From IMG/VR virus record IMGVR_UViG_3300025141_013863, positions 26,333 to 90,332 of that record: 64,000 nucleotides of DNA. One strand, written 5' to 3'. The DNA is from a virus. Below the pieces are notes generated by a model. The model worked only from the letters and a program-made list of their open reading frames with translations. It made no database searches and was not told where the DNA came from. Position numbers and translations under genes: made by a program. Below, piece by piece: positions 52,848 through 61,532 of this stretch; position 1 is the first letter of the stretch; each line of letters opens with the position of its first letter.

Positions 52848-54860
52848 ATGGCACCAATAAACCCAAAACAAGGAAAAAACCCTGCAAATAGATCATCAAT
52901 GCTTTTTAAATCATTGACAAGATTGTTTTCGGGCCCAATTGTAAATTATAGATCTCAATCGGGTCGAAGAATTAGAAGACAGCATTTAGATAAATTCTCC
53001 TCAAGATTTAAATCTGCATCGGGACAACAGTTTAAAAAATCTTTATATAATCCCCTGGATCAAATTTCAACTAATGCAATCGCGAATCAACGTAGGGCTG
53101 AGCGTTATGTGGATTTTGATCAAATGGAATATATGCCAGAGATTGCATCTACGATGGACATTTATGCCGATGAAATGACGACCTATTCATCTCTTCGACC
53201 GATGTTAAACATTAAATGTCCTAATGAGGAGATTAGGGCGGTCCTTGATGTTCTTTATGAAAATATTTTAAATGTTCAATACAACTTATTTGGTTGGGCT
53301 CGCACGATGTGTAAGTATGGAGACTTCTTTTTATATTTAGATATAGATGAAAAGTTTGGTATTAAATCAGTAATTGTGCTGCCCCCTACGGAAGTTGAAA
53401 GATTAGAGGGATTAGATACAACTAATCCAAACTATGTCCAGTATCAATGGAACTCCGCTGGAATGACATTTGAAAATTGGCAAATTTCTCATTTTAGAAT
53501 TTTAGGTCACGATAAGTATGCCCCCTATGGCACATCTATTCTTGAGCCTGCACGCCGCATCTGGCGCCAGCTAACGCTTATGGAAGACGCAATGATGGCA
53601 TACCGTGTCATTCGTTCTTCTGAGAGAAGATTATTTAAAATTGATGTTGGCGCCATTCCTCCGCAAGAGGTAGAGCAGTACATGCAAAAGATTGTAACGC
53701 AACTTAAGCGTCATTCGGTTGTTGATTCTGCAACCGGCCGCATGGATTTACGCTATAATCCAATGTCTATTGAAGAAGACTATTTTATTCCCATCCGGCC
53801 TGGATCGGCGACAGACATAGTAAACCTTGCAGGAGGCTCAAACACTACGCAGATTGATGACGTTAAGTATCTTCGCGATAAGCTTTTTTCGGCATTGAAA
53901 ATTCCTCAGTCGTATCTTACAATGGGCGAGGGTGCCGAAGAAGACAAGACAACTTTGGCACAAAAAGACATTAGATTTGCAAGAACAATTCAAAGATTAC
54001 AGAGAGTTATAGTATCAGAGCTGGAAAAGATTGGAATTGTTCATCTTTATACGCTTGGGTTCAGAGGAGATGATTTGCTGTCGTTTAGTCTGGCTTTAAA
54101 TAATCCGTCAAAGATTGCAGAACTTCAAGAGATAGAGCATTGGAAGGCTAAATTCGATATTGCCGGCGGCGCCACCGAGGGATTCTTTTCTAGACGTTGG
54201 GTTACGGAGCATATTTTCGGCATGTCTCATGAGGAATTTATACGCAATCAGCGCGAAATGTATTATGACCGCAAGCAAGATGCAGCGCTTCAGGCCGTAG
54301 CCGAAGCCGCAGCTGCAGAAGGTGCAGCCGGCGGCGGCTTAGGTGCAGATGCCGGCGGGGGTCTCGGTGGTGATCTCGGTGGGGATCTCGGTGGGGATCT
54401 CGGCGGTGATCTTGGCGGCGGCGAAGAGATGCCAGCTGGAGAAGCCGGCGCCGAAGAAGCCGGCGGCGAAGATTCAGCTCTACTGGCAGTCCCTCCAGGA
54501 TCTAGAGATTCACCACGTTTAACTCCAAGATCAAAAGGCAAGGCTTATTATCCTGTTAAAAGGGATAAGAGGGCTAGCGGAGCAAGAACACGATCTTATG
54601 CATCGAAATATTCAAAAGAAAAGAGCAGTGCCGCCTTAAGAAATATTATGCCAGGAATACAGGATATTGGCTCTATTGCAAAAATGGGTGGCCTTGCTAC
54701 TGGTATTTATGAACAAGATGAGTCTATTTATAATTTGAGAGAGCAATCAGAGGAAAAGAAACTTTTTAAGGTTAATGAATCTATTCGTAATCTTTTGAAA
54801 GGTTTGGAAGATAATAAGAAAACAATAACGGAACAAAAAGATGAGAATAAAGCACAATAA
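52848..54860 (+). CDS. 20: Portal protein (T4 gp20-like)
   Basis: A 670-residue protein. The core includes YMPEIASTMDIYADEMTTYS and later SSERRLFKIDVGAIPPQEVE, then DDVKYLRDKLFSALKIPQSY, all typical of gp20-like portals. The dodecameric portal is the DNA channel and the site of head-tail joining. A Gly/Leu/Asp repeat and Ala/Gly/Glu-rich stretch (about residues 486-545) forms an unusual low-complexity linker before a basic segment. T4 gp20 has 524 residues, so the C-terminal 180 residues are extra. It overlaps the next gene by 20 bases. Confidence 0.9.
   Translation: MAPINPKQGKNPANRSSMLFKSLTRLFSGPIVNYRSQSGRRIRRQHLDKFSSRFKSASGQQFKKSLYNPLDQISTNAIANQRRAERYVDFDQMEYMPEIASTMDIYADEMTTYSSLRPMLNIKCPNEEIRAVLDVLYENILNVQYNLFGWARTMCKYGDFFLYLDIDEKFGIKSVIVLPPTEVERLEGLDTTNPNYVQYQWNSAGMTFENWQISHFRILGHDKYAPYGTSILEPARRIWRQLTLMEDAMMAYRVIRSSERRLFKIDVGAIPPQEVEQYMQKIVTQLKRHSVVDSATGRMDLRYNPMSIEEDYFIPIRPGSATDIVNLAGGSNTTQIDDVKYLRDKLFSALKIPQSYLTMGEGAEEDKTTLAQKDIRFARTIQRLQRVIVSELEKIGIVHLYTLGFRGDDLLSFSLALNNPSKIAELQEIEHWKAKFDIAGGATEGFFSRRWVTEHIFGMSHEEFIRNQREMYYDRKQDAALQAVAEAAAAEGAAGGGLGADAGGGLGGDLGGDLGGDLGGDLGGGEEMPAGEAGAEEAGGEDSALLAVPPGSRDSPRLTPRSKGKAYYPVKRDKRASGARTRSYASKYSKEKSSAALRNIMPGIQDIGSIAKMGGLATGIYEQDESIYNLREQSEEKKLFKVNESIRNLLKGLEDNKKTITEQKDENKAQ
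54361..54417 (+). repeat. Tandem repeat of a 12-base unit in the portal gene
   Basis: About four to five copies of a unit reading GGTGGxGATCTC, encoding Leu-Gly-Gly-Asp. The unit changes slightly between copies. It lies in the low-complexity linker, and its copy number may vary between relatives by slippage. Confidence 0.8.
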
Positions 54861-55671
54861 AAAGAGAAACACCGCTTTCGTTTACGAGGCACTAATTGTT
54901 GAGGCAACGGTTGCAGTTTTAAAGAAAGATGTGCACAGACAAAATAAAGTAATTAACATTATAAAGAAACACTTTAATTCTGACACTATTTTAAAAAAGG
55001 ACTTAAATTGTTATCGTTCTTTGTATGAGAGCCAAAATTTTAAAACCGATGCTTCAAAAAGAATCGTGAGAGAGGCAAGGCTGCAGCAAAAACTATTAGA
55101 CCCCAATGGTGTTTTTGAGGCGCAAACACAACTAATTCATGATATTAACAAGAATCTTAGCCCTTCTATTTTTAATAACTTTGTTCCAAACTACAAAACA
55201 CTAGCTTCTATCACACAGATGTTTTCAGATAAGACTTCTCCAAAAGATCAGATTATTTTAGAGAATCAAATAATCTTAGACATGACGAAGGCCAAACAGG
55301 CTACAGAAGAAGAGCTTGTAGATAAAACTGTTTATAAGACTTTCGTTGGAAAATTTAATGATAAATATGAAGCTGGATTGCTTTCTGAGCAAAAGGAACT
55401 GTTAACATATTATATTTCTTCTTTTACTGATAATGCGGTTTCATTAAAAATATTTCTTAATGAGGAAATCGCTCGTCTCAAAACGCAACTAAGAGGGGCA
55501 AGAAATACTGAAGAAATTAATACTGATCAAAATATGTTAAAAAAGACCGACGCTATCATTGAAAAACTAGAAAACTTTTCAAAAGAACCAATTAGCGATG
55601 AGCTTCTTCTAACAGTTCTTAAAACACAGGCGCTTGTAAAGGAAATTTATACCGATGGCAATAATAATTAA
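54841..55671 (+). CDS. Probable prohead core protein
   Basis: A 276-residue, Lys-rich, helical protein with NTAFVYEALIVEATVAVLKK near the start and a long central helix (VREARLQQKLLDPNGVFEAQ). I recall related proteins between portal and protease genes of T4-like marine phages, annotated as prohead core proteins. Scaffold/core proteins fill the prohead and are degraded by the gp21 protease. It overlaps the portal gene by 20 bases and the next gene by 17. Confidence 0.5.
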   Translation: MRIKHNKKRNTAFVYEALIVEATVAVLKKDVHRQNKVINIIKKHFNSDTILKKDLNCYRSLYESQNFKTDASKRIVREARLQQKLLDPNGVFEAQTQLIHDINKNLSPSIFNNFVPNYKTLASITQMFSDKTSPKDQIILENQIILDMTKAKQATEEELVDKTVYKTFVGKFNDKYEAGLLSEQKELLTYYISSFTDNAVSLKIFLNEEIARLKTQLRGARNTEEINTDQNMLKKTDAIIEKLENFSKEPISDELLLTVLKTQALVKEIYTDGNNN

Positions 55672-56197
55672 GATTGGCCCCGGCGCGAACGATGCAAAAG
55701 TTCGCCTGGAGATGGACGTTCGTAAAAGTATGAACGGCGATTTAATGATTTTTGATCATGGCGATATTGATATTGTTCTTTCTACTGCTAAAAATAAGAT
55801 TATTGCATTTCCAAAAGACACAATGAACGATTTGGTTTATGGTGCGCAAAATAGATTATTTGCTCATCTTCGCAAAAAAGGATTAATTATTCCCGAATCA
55901 ATCCAGGGGGGCTCTTTTTACGGCTCTTTTGAGGCAACGATGGAACAGGCATCGTCAGAAGAATTAAGTACTCCTAAAATGTCGCTTATTAATATATCAA
56001 AATTCATTGATGAGGAGCGACCCTATTTTGAGTCAACAGAGGCAATTGTTTCTATAACAGATGATGAGCTATCGCACCCCGATAAAGAAGACTCTACTGA
56101 ACTTGGAGAAGTTCCCCAGAGAGCACAGCAGGGTTCCATTAGAAAGGGCTACGTTCGCGATCCATATTCTTTGAATTATTTATATACATTTGAGTAG
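55655..56197 (+). CDS. Head-cluster protein, function unknown
   Basis: A 180-residue protein. The first 110 residues are a compact alpha/beta domain (VRLEMDVRKSMNGDLMIFDH, KKGLIIPESIQGGSFYGSFE). The C-terminal 70 residues are acidic, then basic (IRKGYVRDPYSLNYLYTFE). I recall the first domain in T4-like marine phages near the portal, without a function. It starts inside the prohead core gene. Confidence 0.55.
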   Translation: MAIIIKIGPGANDAKVRLEMDVRKSMNGDLMIFDHGDIDIVLSTAKNKIIAFPKDTMNDLVYGAQNRLFAHLRKKGLIIPESIQGGSFYGSFEATMEQASSEELSTPKMSLINISKFIDEERPYFESTEAIVSITDDELSHPDKEDSTELGEVPQRAQQGSIRKGYVRDPYSLNYLYTFE

Positions 56198-56208
56198 GAG
56201 ATTTTTAA

Positions 56209-56520
56209 ATGTCAGAACTCTTAACGTTTATACTGTGCGCCTATGGACTAACACAAATTCTTGTCTATGGTAAGATTTTTTCTAGACTAAGGCCCAAGAA
56301 AGGCAAACTCGGAGAATTAGCAAATTGTCCCATGTGTATGGGTTTTCACGTTGGGTGGATTTTAATGCTACTTTCTCCGTTTACGGAACTATTTAGTTTT
56401 GATGTAACTGTATTCAATTTCTTCCTTTTAGGGTCTTTGTCGTCAGGTACATCATACATACTCAATATGATTTTCGGAGACAATGGAGTTAAATATGAAT
56501 ACAAGAACATGGACGAATAA
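56209..56520 (+). CDS. DUF1360-like membrane protein
   Basis: A 103-residue protein with a TAGGAG site. The segment ANCPMCMGFHVGWILMLLSP has the conserved Cys-Pro-x-Cys-x-G-x-W/H pattern of the DUF1360 membrane family. Three hydrophobic helices are visible (3-22, 50-62, 68-90). The family is common in Bacillus and in some phages; its function is unknown. Its place between head genes is unexpected for a membrane protein. Confidence 0.6.
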   Translation: MSELLTFILCAYGLTQILVYGKIFSRLRPKKGKLGELANCPMCMGFHVGWILMLLSPFTELFSFDVTVFNFFLLGSLSSGTSYILNMIFGDNGVKYEYKNMDE

Positions 56521-56565
56521 GTGGATGTTGCAGCCTGTACGGCGTTGCTGTAAAGGATCGTGACT

Positions 56566-56988
56566 ATGAAAATGACAAAAAAACAACTTAATAACATTAT
56601 TAATGAAGAGATCGAATCTATGATTCAGAATGGAGAGATCGATGAGGGTTTCCTTGGCCGCACAGCAACCCGCGCCCGAGCTGCCGCTGGCAAGTTAAAA
56701 GATAAAGTTGCCGGCACCTACAAGGGCGGCATGGCCGGCCTAAAAGGAGATGTCAAAGGCGTCGAGGCCGCCATGGCCCAGAAGAAAGGCGCCGAAAAGA
56801 AAGCCCTTGCAGTTAAGGCCGCCCGAACCGTCCGAGCCCACTCAGAGGCCATGCAAAAAGATCTCGATGCGCTAGGTGTGCTTGAGATATATCCCGAAGT
56901 GCGAAGGGCCATTGACGCACTGAACAAAGTTGTTCAAGGAGAGATTGGCCAAGCAGCTGGCATTGCAGATAAGCCTGGAGTTAAATAA
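56566..56988 (+). CDS. Candidate head-targeted internal protein 7 (in the head gene cluster)
   Basis: ATG 56566 is preferred over a GTG six bases upstream because an AAAGGA site lies eight bases before it. It has 140 residues. It starts MKMTKKQLNNIINEEIESMI, a clear member of the shared family with I12-N13-E14. The rest is Ala/Lys/Gly-rich and helical (TRARAAAGKLKDKVAGTYKG, MAQKKGAEKKALAVKAARTV), basic like DNA-associated T4 internal proteins. It lies directly before the protease gene, which supports the idea that the segment is a head-targeting signal. Confidence 0.65.
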   Translation: MKMTKKQLNNIINEEIESMIQNGEIDEGFLGRTATRARAAAGKLKDKVAGTYKGGMAGLKGDVKGVEAAMAQKKGAEKKALAVKAARTVRAHSEAMQKDLDALGVLEIYPEVRRAIDALNKVVQGEIGQAAGIADKPGVK

Positions 56989-57597
56989 GTGGGCAAAAAA
57001 CTTTTACGAGAATACTATGAACTCTGTGAAGGAGGCATCTGTCAAGATCTTCTAACTGAAGAAGAGAAAAGATATGTCGCCAATGGCGGCATGATTTTGT
57101 CTGGAAAGCTACAAGAGGCAGATATTCAAAATGGTAATGGTAGGATTTATCCCCATCGTGTTTTGATGCGCGAGATGAAAAACTACGAGAAGCTTGTAAA
57201 AGAAAAGAGGGCCCTCGGTGAATTAGATCACCCTGAAGACTCTGTTATTAATCTTAAAAATGCGTCTCACTTGGTAACAGACGTGTGGTGGGACAACAAG
57301 AATGTAATGGGAAAAGTAAAAGTTTTAGACACTCCCTCTGGTCAAGTTTTAAAAAGTTTAGTTAGTTCGGGCGTAAAGCTCGGCATCTCTTCTCGTGGAA
57401 TGGGCTCTGTACAAGAAAGCGCTGGCCAAACAATTGTTGAAGATGATTTCCAATTAATATGTTTTGATTTTGTTTCTGAGCCTTCTACTCCTAATGCGTT
57501 TATGATGCAAGAAGCAAAGGGCTTCAATAACAAGGTGTTCACAAAGGCAGACAGAATCAATAGACTATTAAATGAGGTTTTGGAAAATGACAAATAA
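56989..57597 (+). CDS. 21: Prohead core protease (T4 gp21-like, S80 family)
   Basis: A 202-residue protein with a GTG start directly after the previous TAA. The motifs ALGELDHPEDS (His near residue 81) and LGISSRGMGSV (Ser near residue 134) are the catalytic His and Ser segments of the S80 prohead protease, and DFVSEPSTPNAFM is the usual end of the domain. The enzyme matures proheads by cutting core and targeting peptides after (I/L)-x-E. It lacks the long C-terminal part of some homologs. It overlaps the next gene by 11 bases. Confidence 0.92.
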   Translation: MGKKLLREYYELCEGGICQDLLTEEEKRYVANGGMILSGKLQEADIQNGNGRIYPHRVLMREMKNYEKLVKEKRALGELDHPEDSVINLKNASHLVTDVWWDNKNVMGKVKVLDTPSGQVLKSLVSSGVKLGISSRGMGSVQESAGQTIVEDDFQLICFDFVSEPSTPNAFMMQEAKGFNNKVFTKADRINRLLNEVLENDK

Positions 57598-60316
57598 ATG
57601 GTCAAGCTTCGGTACCGATCAGAAAATTATGAATGACTGGAGAGCCTATATGACGGGCGACAAGGTTGAGGGTTGGTATGGCTTAGTTAAGGAAGAGTAC
57701 AGCAAGTTATTGCTGGAAAGTGGCCGGCCCGATCTACTAGAAGAGGGCTTTTGGGAAAAAGCCAAGTATTATATGGGCAAATTCGGCTCTCTTGAAAAGG
57801 GGGGTAAAATATTTGGCCGCGGCAAGGCCGAGCGCGAGGCTAAGTTAAAATTAGCCAATGCAATAGATAATGCCTCTAATAAGCTTGTCAAAGATCTTAA
57901 CGCTAAGATGAAGGAAGAGTTCCCTGAATTCCCCAACATGGAGAAACAGGAAGACTGGGTAAAGGCCCTATTAAACATTGGAGCTGTATATGATTCTATT
58001 GTGGCTGCAACTGAAAAAGATCCGAAAGATCCTGAGTACTTGGATTCGCACTCCGCGAATTCAGTTATTGAATCCCTTAGACTATATACGCGACACCAGC
58101 TTGACTATAAGTTGTCAGATATTTATAAGCACTTCAAGGAAGGCCTCGACAGAGAAGCTAATAAGAAAATAAGCGTTCGCTTATACGAACAAGAGGGCCA
58201 AGCCCCAACGACCGCGAAAGATTGGCAGCAACGCAGTGCTCGCGGGAAAGAAGCTCCTTATACTAAGAGAGGCCGCGTTGGCGGCAGAACAGAAGACGAA
58301 TCAACAGTCATCAAGGGATTAGAAAGTAATGTTTTTCCTGCTCTTTTAGCGGCCGGCGGCGCCGTTGGTATTTTGGCTGGCCTAGTGCTTCAGACTGATT
58401 GGTTTAAGGGCCTTGTAACCAAAACAGTTGAACCAGAATACATTAAACAAACTGGCGAAGTCAACAAAGAAGCCCTTGATCAAATTGAAACAAATCTGTC
58501 CCCCCAGGAAGGCGAGGGAGTTACTCAGATGATGGGTCGAGTTATGGAGGGCGATCCAACGCACTTTGGTCCAGACACTCCAATTAGTGAACTGCAGTCT
58601 GCCATGACAGAGAAAGGTATTACTCCGGAAGACTTATCGAAACTTTCAAAAGACCCTGGTCAATTTATGGAAGCATGGGGCGAAGCAACTAGCGGAGCAG
58701 ATCCTAGCTCTAGTTTGTCAGATGTCTTTGGTGGAGGCGGCGATGTTACTACTGTTGTCAAAGATGTGGTAAAGCAGGCTCCGGATTTTTCTAATTTAAC
58801 TGTTGCCGGCGCAGCCGAGCAATTTCAAAACTTAAACCCAGCACAGATAGAAAAATTTAATGCTATTACTCAGCAGATCGGGTCAAACACCGGCATGCCC
58901 GCCTATGATGCATCAAATGTTGCTAAATTACTAAACGATCCGGCAACGCTACGGGCCCACGGCGCCGCCTCAATGTGGACAGGCAAAGCAGGCATCGGGG
59001 ACTCCAAGTCGATGCAGACCATTGGAGCTGCTTTGGCCGCAGTACAAGATACCGGCGCCGAACAAGTAGTAACGCAGGTCGCGGCCCCGGACACTAGACT
59101 ACACTTAATGCTTGGCAAGAAAGTTGTGAGCACGCTCACAACAAAAATCAAGTGGACTGCAACCAAAACCATTGTTACAAAAATTGGCGGCGGTAAAGCA
59201 ATGACCGCAGCCGGCTCTGCTGCAGTCGCGGCCGGCCCCCTGATAGCCACCATGGGTCTCGGTTTGTTTCTCAGCGGCGCCGCAGTTAAACTTATTCGAA
59301 TTAAGGGAATGAAGTCCTCAAGAGCACAAATGCTAAAAGATCTGTTGCAAGAGCTGGTTGATGTCACAGGGAAAGATGATCCAGACCCCGATGAGTGCGA
59401 GCCGCCGCGTGTTAAAAATGAAGCCGGCGAATGTGTGTGTGAGAATCCAGATGGCACTATTCCAGAATCTGAAGAAGAAGCACTAAAAGAATGGGATGAA
59501 AAATCTAAAGAATGTATCTGCAAGCCATTTGATTGTCCCGAGGATAAAGTTCCAGATCCGGAGACGTGTAAGTGTGTTGACAAGCCTGAGCCCGACCCCG
59601 ACCAAAAGACAAAGCCGGGTATCGCAGTGTTGGATGATGATGAGGTATCTATTTTCCGAATTCGCTGGAGAGACAAGGATAAAATTGATGCACAAGTCGA
59701 TATTTATAAGGCGGCCCAGGAGGCTCCAATCATCGGCCGCGGCACCGAACCCGAGTCGGATCAGGTCGCGAAGCCCAGTTCGGAATTCCGTCCGTTTCAG
59801 GCTGATAGAAAGACCTTCGCCCAGATTAAAAGAGCAGCCAAGGGCAAGACCGGCATGGAACCATTCTTTGCTATCGACGGAAGCGTTATCAAAGATTTGG
59901 CAAACAAAAGCGGCAAATCTGATGGTGCAAAGCTCTCCCGCGCAGGCCTAGGAAAGACAGCCGCCATTCGCATAGTTCGTAATCTGTTCAGGAACATGCT
60001 AAGGAACGAAAGGAAGGCTAGCGAAAAGATGGCCCGCTATCAGCTTCGCCGGGCGAAGATCACAGATGAAGAGCAGGTTGATAAAGCTCTTGCTCAGCTG
60101 CGAGCATATGGTTTAGTACAGCCGGCCGCTGGAGCCAAGAAGGCGAAGAAGCGCAGAGAGAAGGCAACCGGGAAAGTGAAGCGAGTAGCCGAGGGCACCC
60201 GCCGGCGCAAGCCATGTAAGAACTGCAAAAAGAAGAAGAAACTGCAAGAGTCTAAAAAGACAGATCCGTGGGATAGCATTCGTGCTCGTATGAAAGAACT
60301 TTCGGGAATCAAATGA
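57587..60316 (+). CDS. Large membrane- and cysteine-containing protein after the protease (909 residues)
   Basis: ATG 57587 is preferred, eight bases after GAGG. The N-terminal 220 residues are helical (MTNKWSSFGTDQKIMNDWRA). Hydrophobic Gly/Ala-rich segments lie near residues 250-270 and 540-568. Residues about 600-680 are Cys/Pro/Asp/Glu-rich (DECEPPRVKNEAGECVCENP), looking like small disulfide knots. The C-terminus is strongly basic with a CKNCKKKKK motif and ends in MKELSGIK. T4 has its scaffold gene 22 at this place, which this does not resemble. It may be an internal protein that is ejected and spans the membrane during DNA entry. The function is not established. Confidence 0.55.
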   Translation: MTNKWSSFGTDQKIMNDWRAYMTGDKVEGWYGLVKEEYSKLLLESGRPDLLEEGFWEKAKYYMGKFGSLEKGGKIFGRGKAEREAKLKLANAIDNASNKLVKDLNAKMKEEFPEFPNMEKQEDWVKALLNIGAVYDSIVAATEKDPKDPEYLDSHSANSVIESLRLYTRHQLDYKLSDIYKHFKEGLDREANKKISVRLYEQEGQAPTTAKDWQQRSARGKEAPYTKRGRVGGRTEDESTVIKGLESNVFPALLAAGGAVGILAGLVLQTDWFKGLVTKTVEPEYIKQTGEVNKEALDQIETNLSPQEGEGVTQMMGRVMEGDPTHFGPDTPISELQSAMTEKGITPEDLSKLSKDPGQFMEAWGEATSGADPSSSLSDVFGGGGDVTTVVKDVVKQAPDFSNLTVAGAAEQFQNLNPAQIEKFNAITQQIGSNTGMPAYDASNVAKLLNDPATLRAHGAASMWTGKAGIGDSKSMQTIGAALAAVQDTGAEQVVTQVAAPDTRLHLMLGKKVVSTLTTKIKWTATKTIVTKIGGGKAMTAAGSAAVAAGPLIATMGLGLFLSGAAVKLIRIKGMKSSRAQMLKDLLQELVDVTGKDDPDPDECEPPRVKNEAGECVCENPDGTIPESEEEALKEWDEKSKECICKPFDCPEDKVPDPETCKCVDKPEPDPDQKTKPGIAVLDDDEVSIFRIRWRDKDKIDAQVDIYKAAQEAPIIGRGTEPESDQVAKPSSEFRPFQADRKTFAQIKRAAKGKTGMEPFFAIDGSVIKDLANKSGKSDGAKLSRAGLGKTAAIRIVRNLFRNMLRNERKASEKMARYQLRRAKITDEEQVDKALAQLRAYGLVQPAAGAKKAKKRREKATGKVKRVAEGTRRRKPCKNCKKKKKLQESKKTDPWDSIRARMKELSGIK

Positions 60317-60738
60317 AGAAAAATGATCTAAAGGCCTTAATTAAGCCTCTTGTCAAAGAGTGCATTCACGAGGTTCTTCTGGAAGAAGGGCTTCTCTCCA
60401 ACGTTGTAGCAGAAGTTGCAAAAGGGATGCAGGGAAATCTTGTTGTTGAAGCTCAACAAAAGTCGGCCAACCACATAGTCAATGAGGACTTGCAAGTTAA
60501 ACGCAGGTCGCAAGAAGCTAGAGCCAAGTTGAAAGCACATCGCGCAAAGTTAATGGATACGATTAATGCTGGGGCTTATAATGGTGTTGACTTGTTTGAG
60601 GGTACCGCTCCGATGAGTTCTTATGAGACCTCATCACCCAAGGGCGGCTCTGTTGATTTGGGCAGTCCGAAGGATGCAGGAGTCGACATCTCTTCATTGG
60701 TAGGCGGCGCCTCTCAAATTTGGAAAGCAATGAAATAG
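60313..60738 (+). CDS. Candidate head protein with related N-terminal segment
   Basis: A 141-residue protein starting MKKNDLKALIKPLVKECIHE, followed by VLLEEGLLSNVVAEVAKG. This resembles the shared segment in composition, with I-H-E (18-20) and L-L-E (22-24) as possible cleavage sites, but is longer. The middle is basic helix (RRSQEARAKLKAHRAKLMDT) and the end is Ser/Gly-rich. I recall similar proteins in the head clusters of T4-like marine phages. It overlaps the 909-residue gene by four bases. Confidence 0.55.
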   Translation: MKKNDLKALIKPLVKECIHEVLLEEGLLSNVVAEVAKGMQGNLVVEAQQKSANHIVNEDLQVKRRSQEARAKLKAHRAKLMDTINAGAYNGVDLFEGTAPMSSYETSSPKGGSVDLGSPKDAGVDISSLVGGASQIWKAMK

Positions 60739-60745
60739 GATTAAA

Positions 60746-60988
60746 ATGAGTAGAAAAGCAAATGTGATTGTTACCGCTAAAGAGTGCAGAAACAACAACG
60801 ATCGATTAATTCGCAAGTTTAACAAAAAAGTTAAAAAAGAACGAATTATAGAACAAGTTAAAGACAGAAGAAGGTATAAAAAACCATCAGTTGTAAAGAA
60901 AGAAAAACGCCGGCGCGCCGCCAGAAACAGACAGAGAGAGCAATTAAAAAGACAAAGAGCGCAAGAAAGGCGCAATAGAAGAAATTAA
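60746..60988 (+). CDS. Ribosomal protein bS21 homolog
   Basis: An 80-residue, very basic protein. NDRLIRKFNKKVKKERIIEQ followed by VKDRRRYKKPSVVKKEKRRR matches the bS21 layout (ALRRFKRxxxxxGxxxExRRRxxYEKPSxxRKRK), including the Tyr-x-Lys-Pro-Ser step, and ends in an Arg-rich helix. bS21 sits next to the anti-Shine-Dalgarno end of 16S rRNA in the small subunit. Phage copies are known from pelagiphages and huge phages and may shift translation toward phage mRNA. It starts seven bases after the previous stop with an AGGA site. Confidence 0.85.
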   Translation: MSRKANVIVTAKECRNNNDRLIRKFNKKVKKERIIEQVKDRRRYKKPSVVKKEKRRRAARNRQREQLKRQRAQERRNRRN

Positions 60989-60991
60989 TGA

Positions 60992-61000
60992 CTATTTATA
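60992..61000 (+). promoter_or_regulatory. Recurrent gap motif CTATTTATA (second copy)
   Basis: Lies 29 bases before the ATG at 61030, just after the bS21 stop. A weak 5-bp inverted repeat (CTATT/AATAG) followed by six T also starts here, so a terminator is an alternative reading. Confidence 0.35.
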
Positions 61001-61029
61001 TTGAATAGCCATTTTTTAGGAGTTTTATA

Positions 61030-61527
61030 ATGGGAGCAAATTCGTGGAACTTATCGCCGGGGTTACAAAATGTCGGCTCGTATCAGGTTAGTGGCGCGCC
61101 TTATGTAACAGCATCGGTAGTTGTGCCAGCCAGCGCAAGCTTAAGCGGTGACGACGAAGGTTCTGCCGCGGCCACGATGTGTGTACGATTTCCGTATGTA
61201 ACACAATGGTTTGAGGTTAGGGTTTCAGGTTCTGGCCACGAGCAAACCGAGCGCGCCATTCGTGTCGGATTTAGCGCCGAAGGCCTATCAGATCCAATTG
61301 TCTCTAGCGGCGTGAAAACAAGAGGGGGCAACTATTTTCACTTGCCTTATGACGTTACTGGCTCCTACTCTCCCACTCGTTATGAGCTAAAGGTCACAGA
61401 ATTACATTTAATGTCCAATCATAATGTTGCAGCAAAAGTTGATATTGTTGCTGGATTAACAAATATTGCAGTCGGCCGAGCCGAAGGCTCTGCTGGCGCC
61501 AACTGGTCTGGTTCTTCTGGAGTATAA
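61030..61527 (+). CDS. Small virion protein, beta-rich
   Basis: A 165-residue protein after TAGGAG. It starts MGANSWNLSPGLQNVGSYQV and is Ser/Gly/Val-rich with strand-like segments (YVTASVVVPASASL, FEVRVSGSGHEQTERAIRVG) and a SYSPTRYELKVTELHLMSNH core. It looks like a small beta-barrel coat, decoration or fibre protein. The composition continues into the fibre gene that follows. No family is assigned. Confidence 0.55.
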   Translation: MGANSWNLSPGLQNVGSYQVSGAPYVTASVVVPASASLSGDDEGSAAATMCVRFPYVTQWFEVRVSGSGHEQTERAIRVGFSAEGLSDPIVSSGVKTRGGNYFHLPYDVTGSYSPTRYELKVTELHLMSNHNVAAKVDIVAGLTNIAVGRAEGSAGANWSGSSGV

Positions 61528-61532
61528 ACTAG

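Noticed and set aside
58903-59676. 257-codon minus-strand frame inside the 909-residue gene
   Set aside because: It is Ser/Pro/Thr-rich in a way expected from the complement of an Ala/Gly/Asp/Glu-rich gene, has no recognisable domain, and lies fully within a better-supported gene.
60992-61017. Terminator after the bS21 gene
   Set aside because: The stem is only five A/T-rich base pairs (CTATT/AATAG) before six T. It is too weak to call and overlaps the recurrent CTATTTATA motif.
61030-61527. Major capsid protein
   Set aside because: At 165 residues it is far too short for a gp23-type capsid protein and shows none of its sequence features. The capsid gene must be outside the window.
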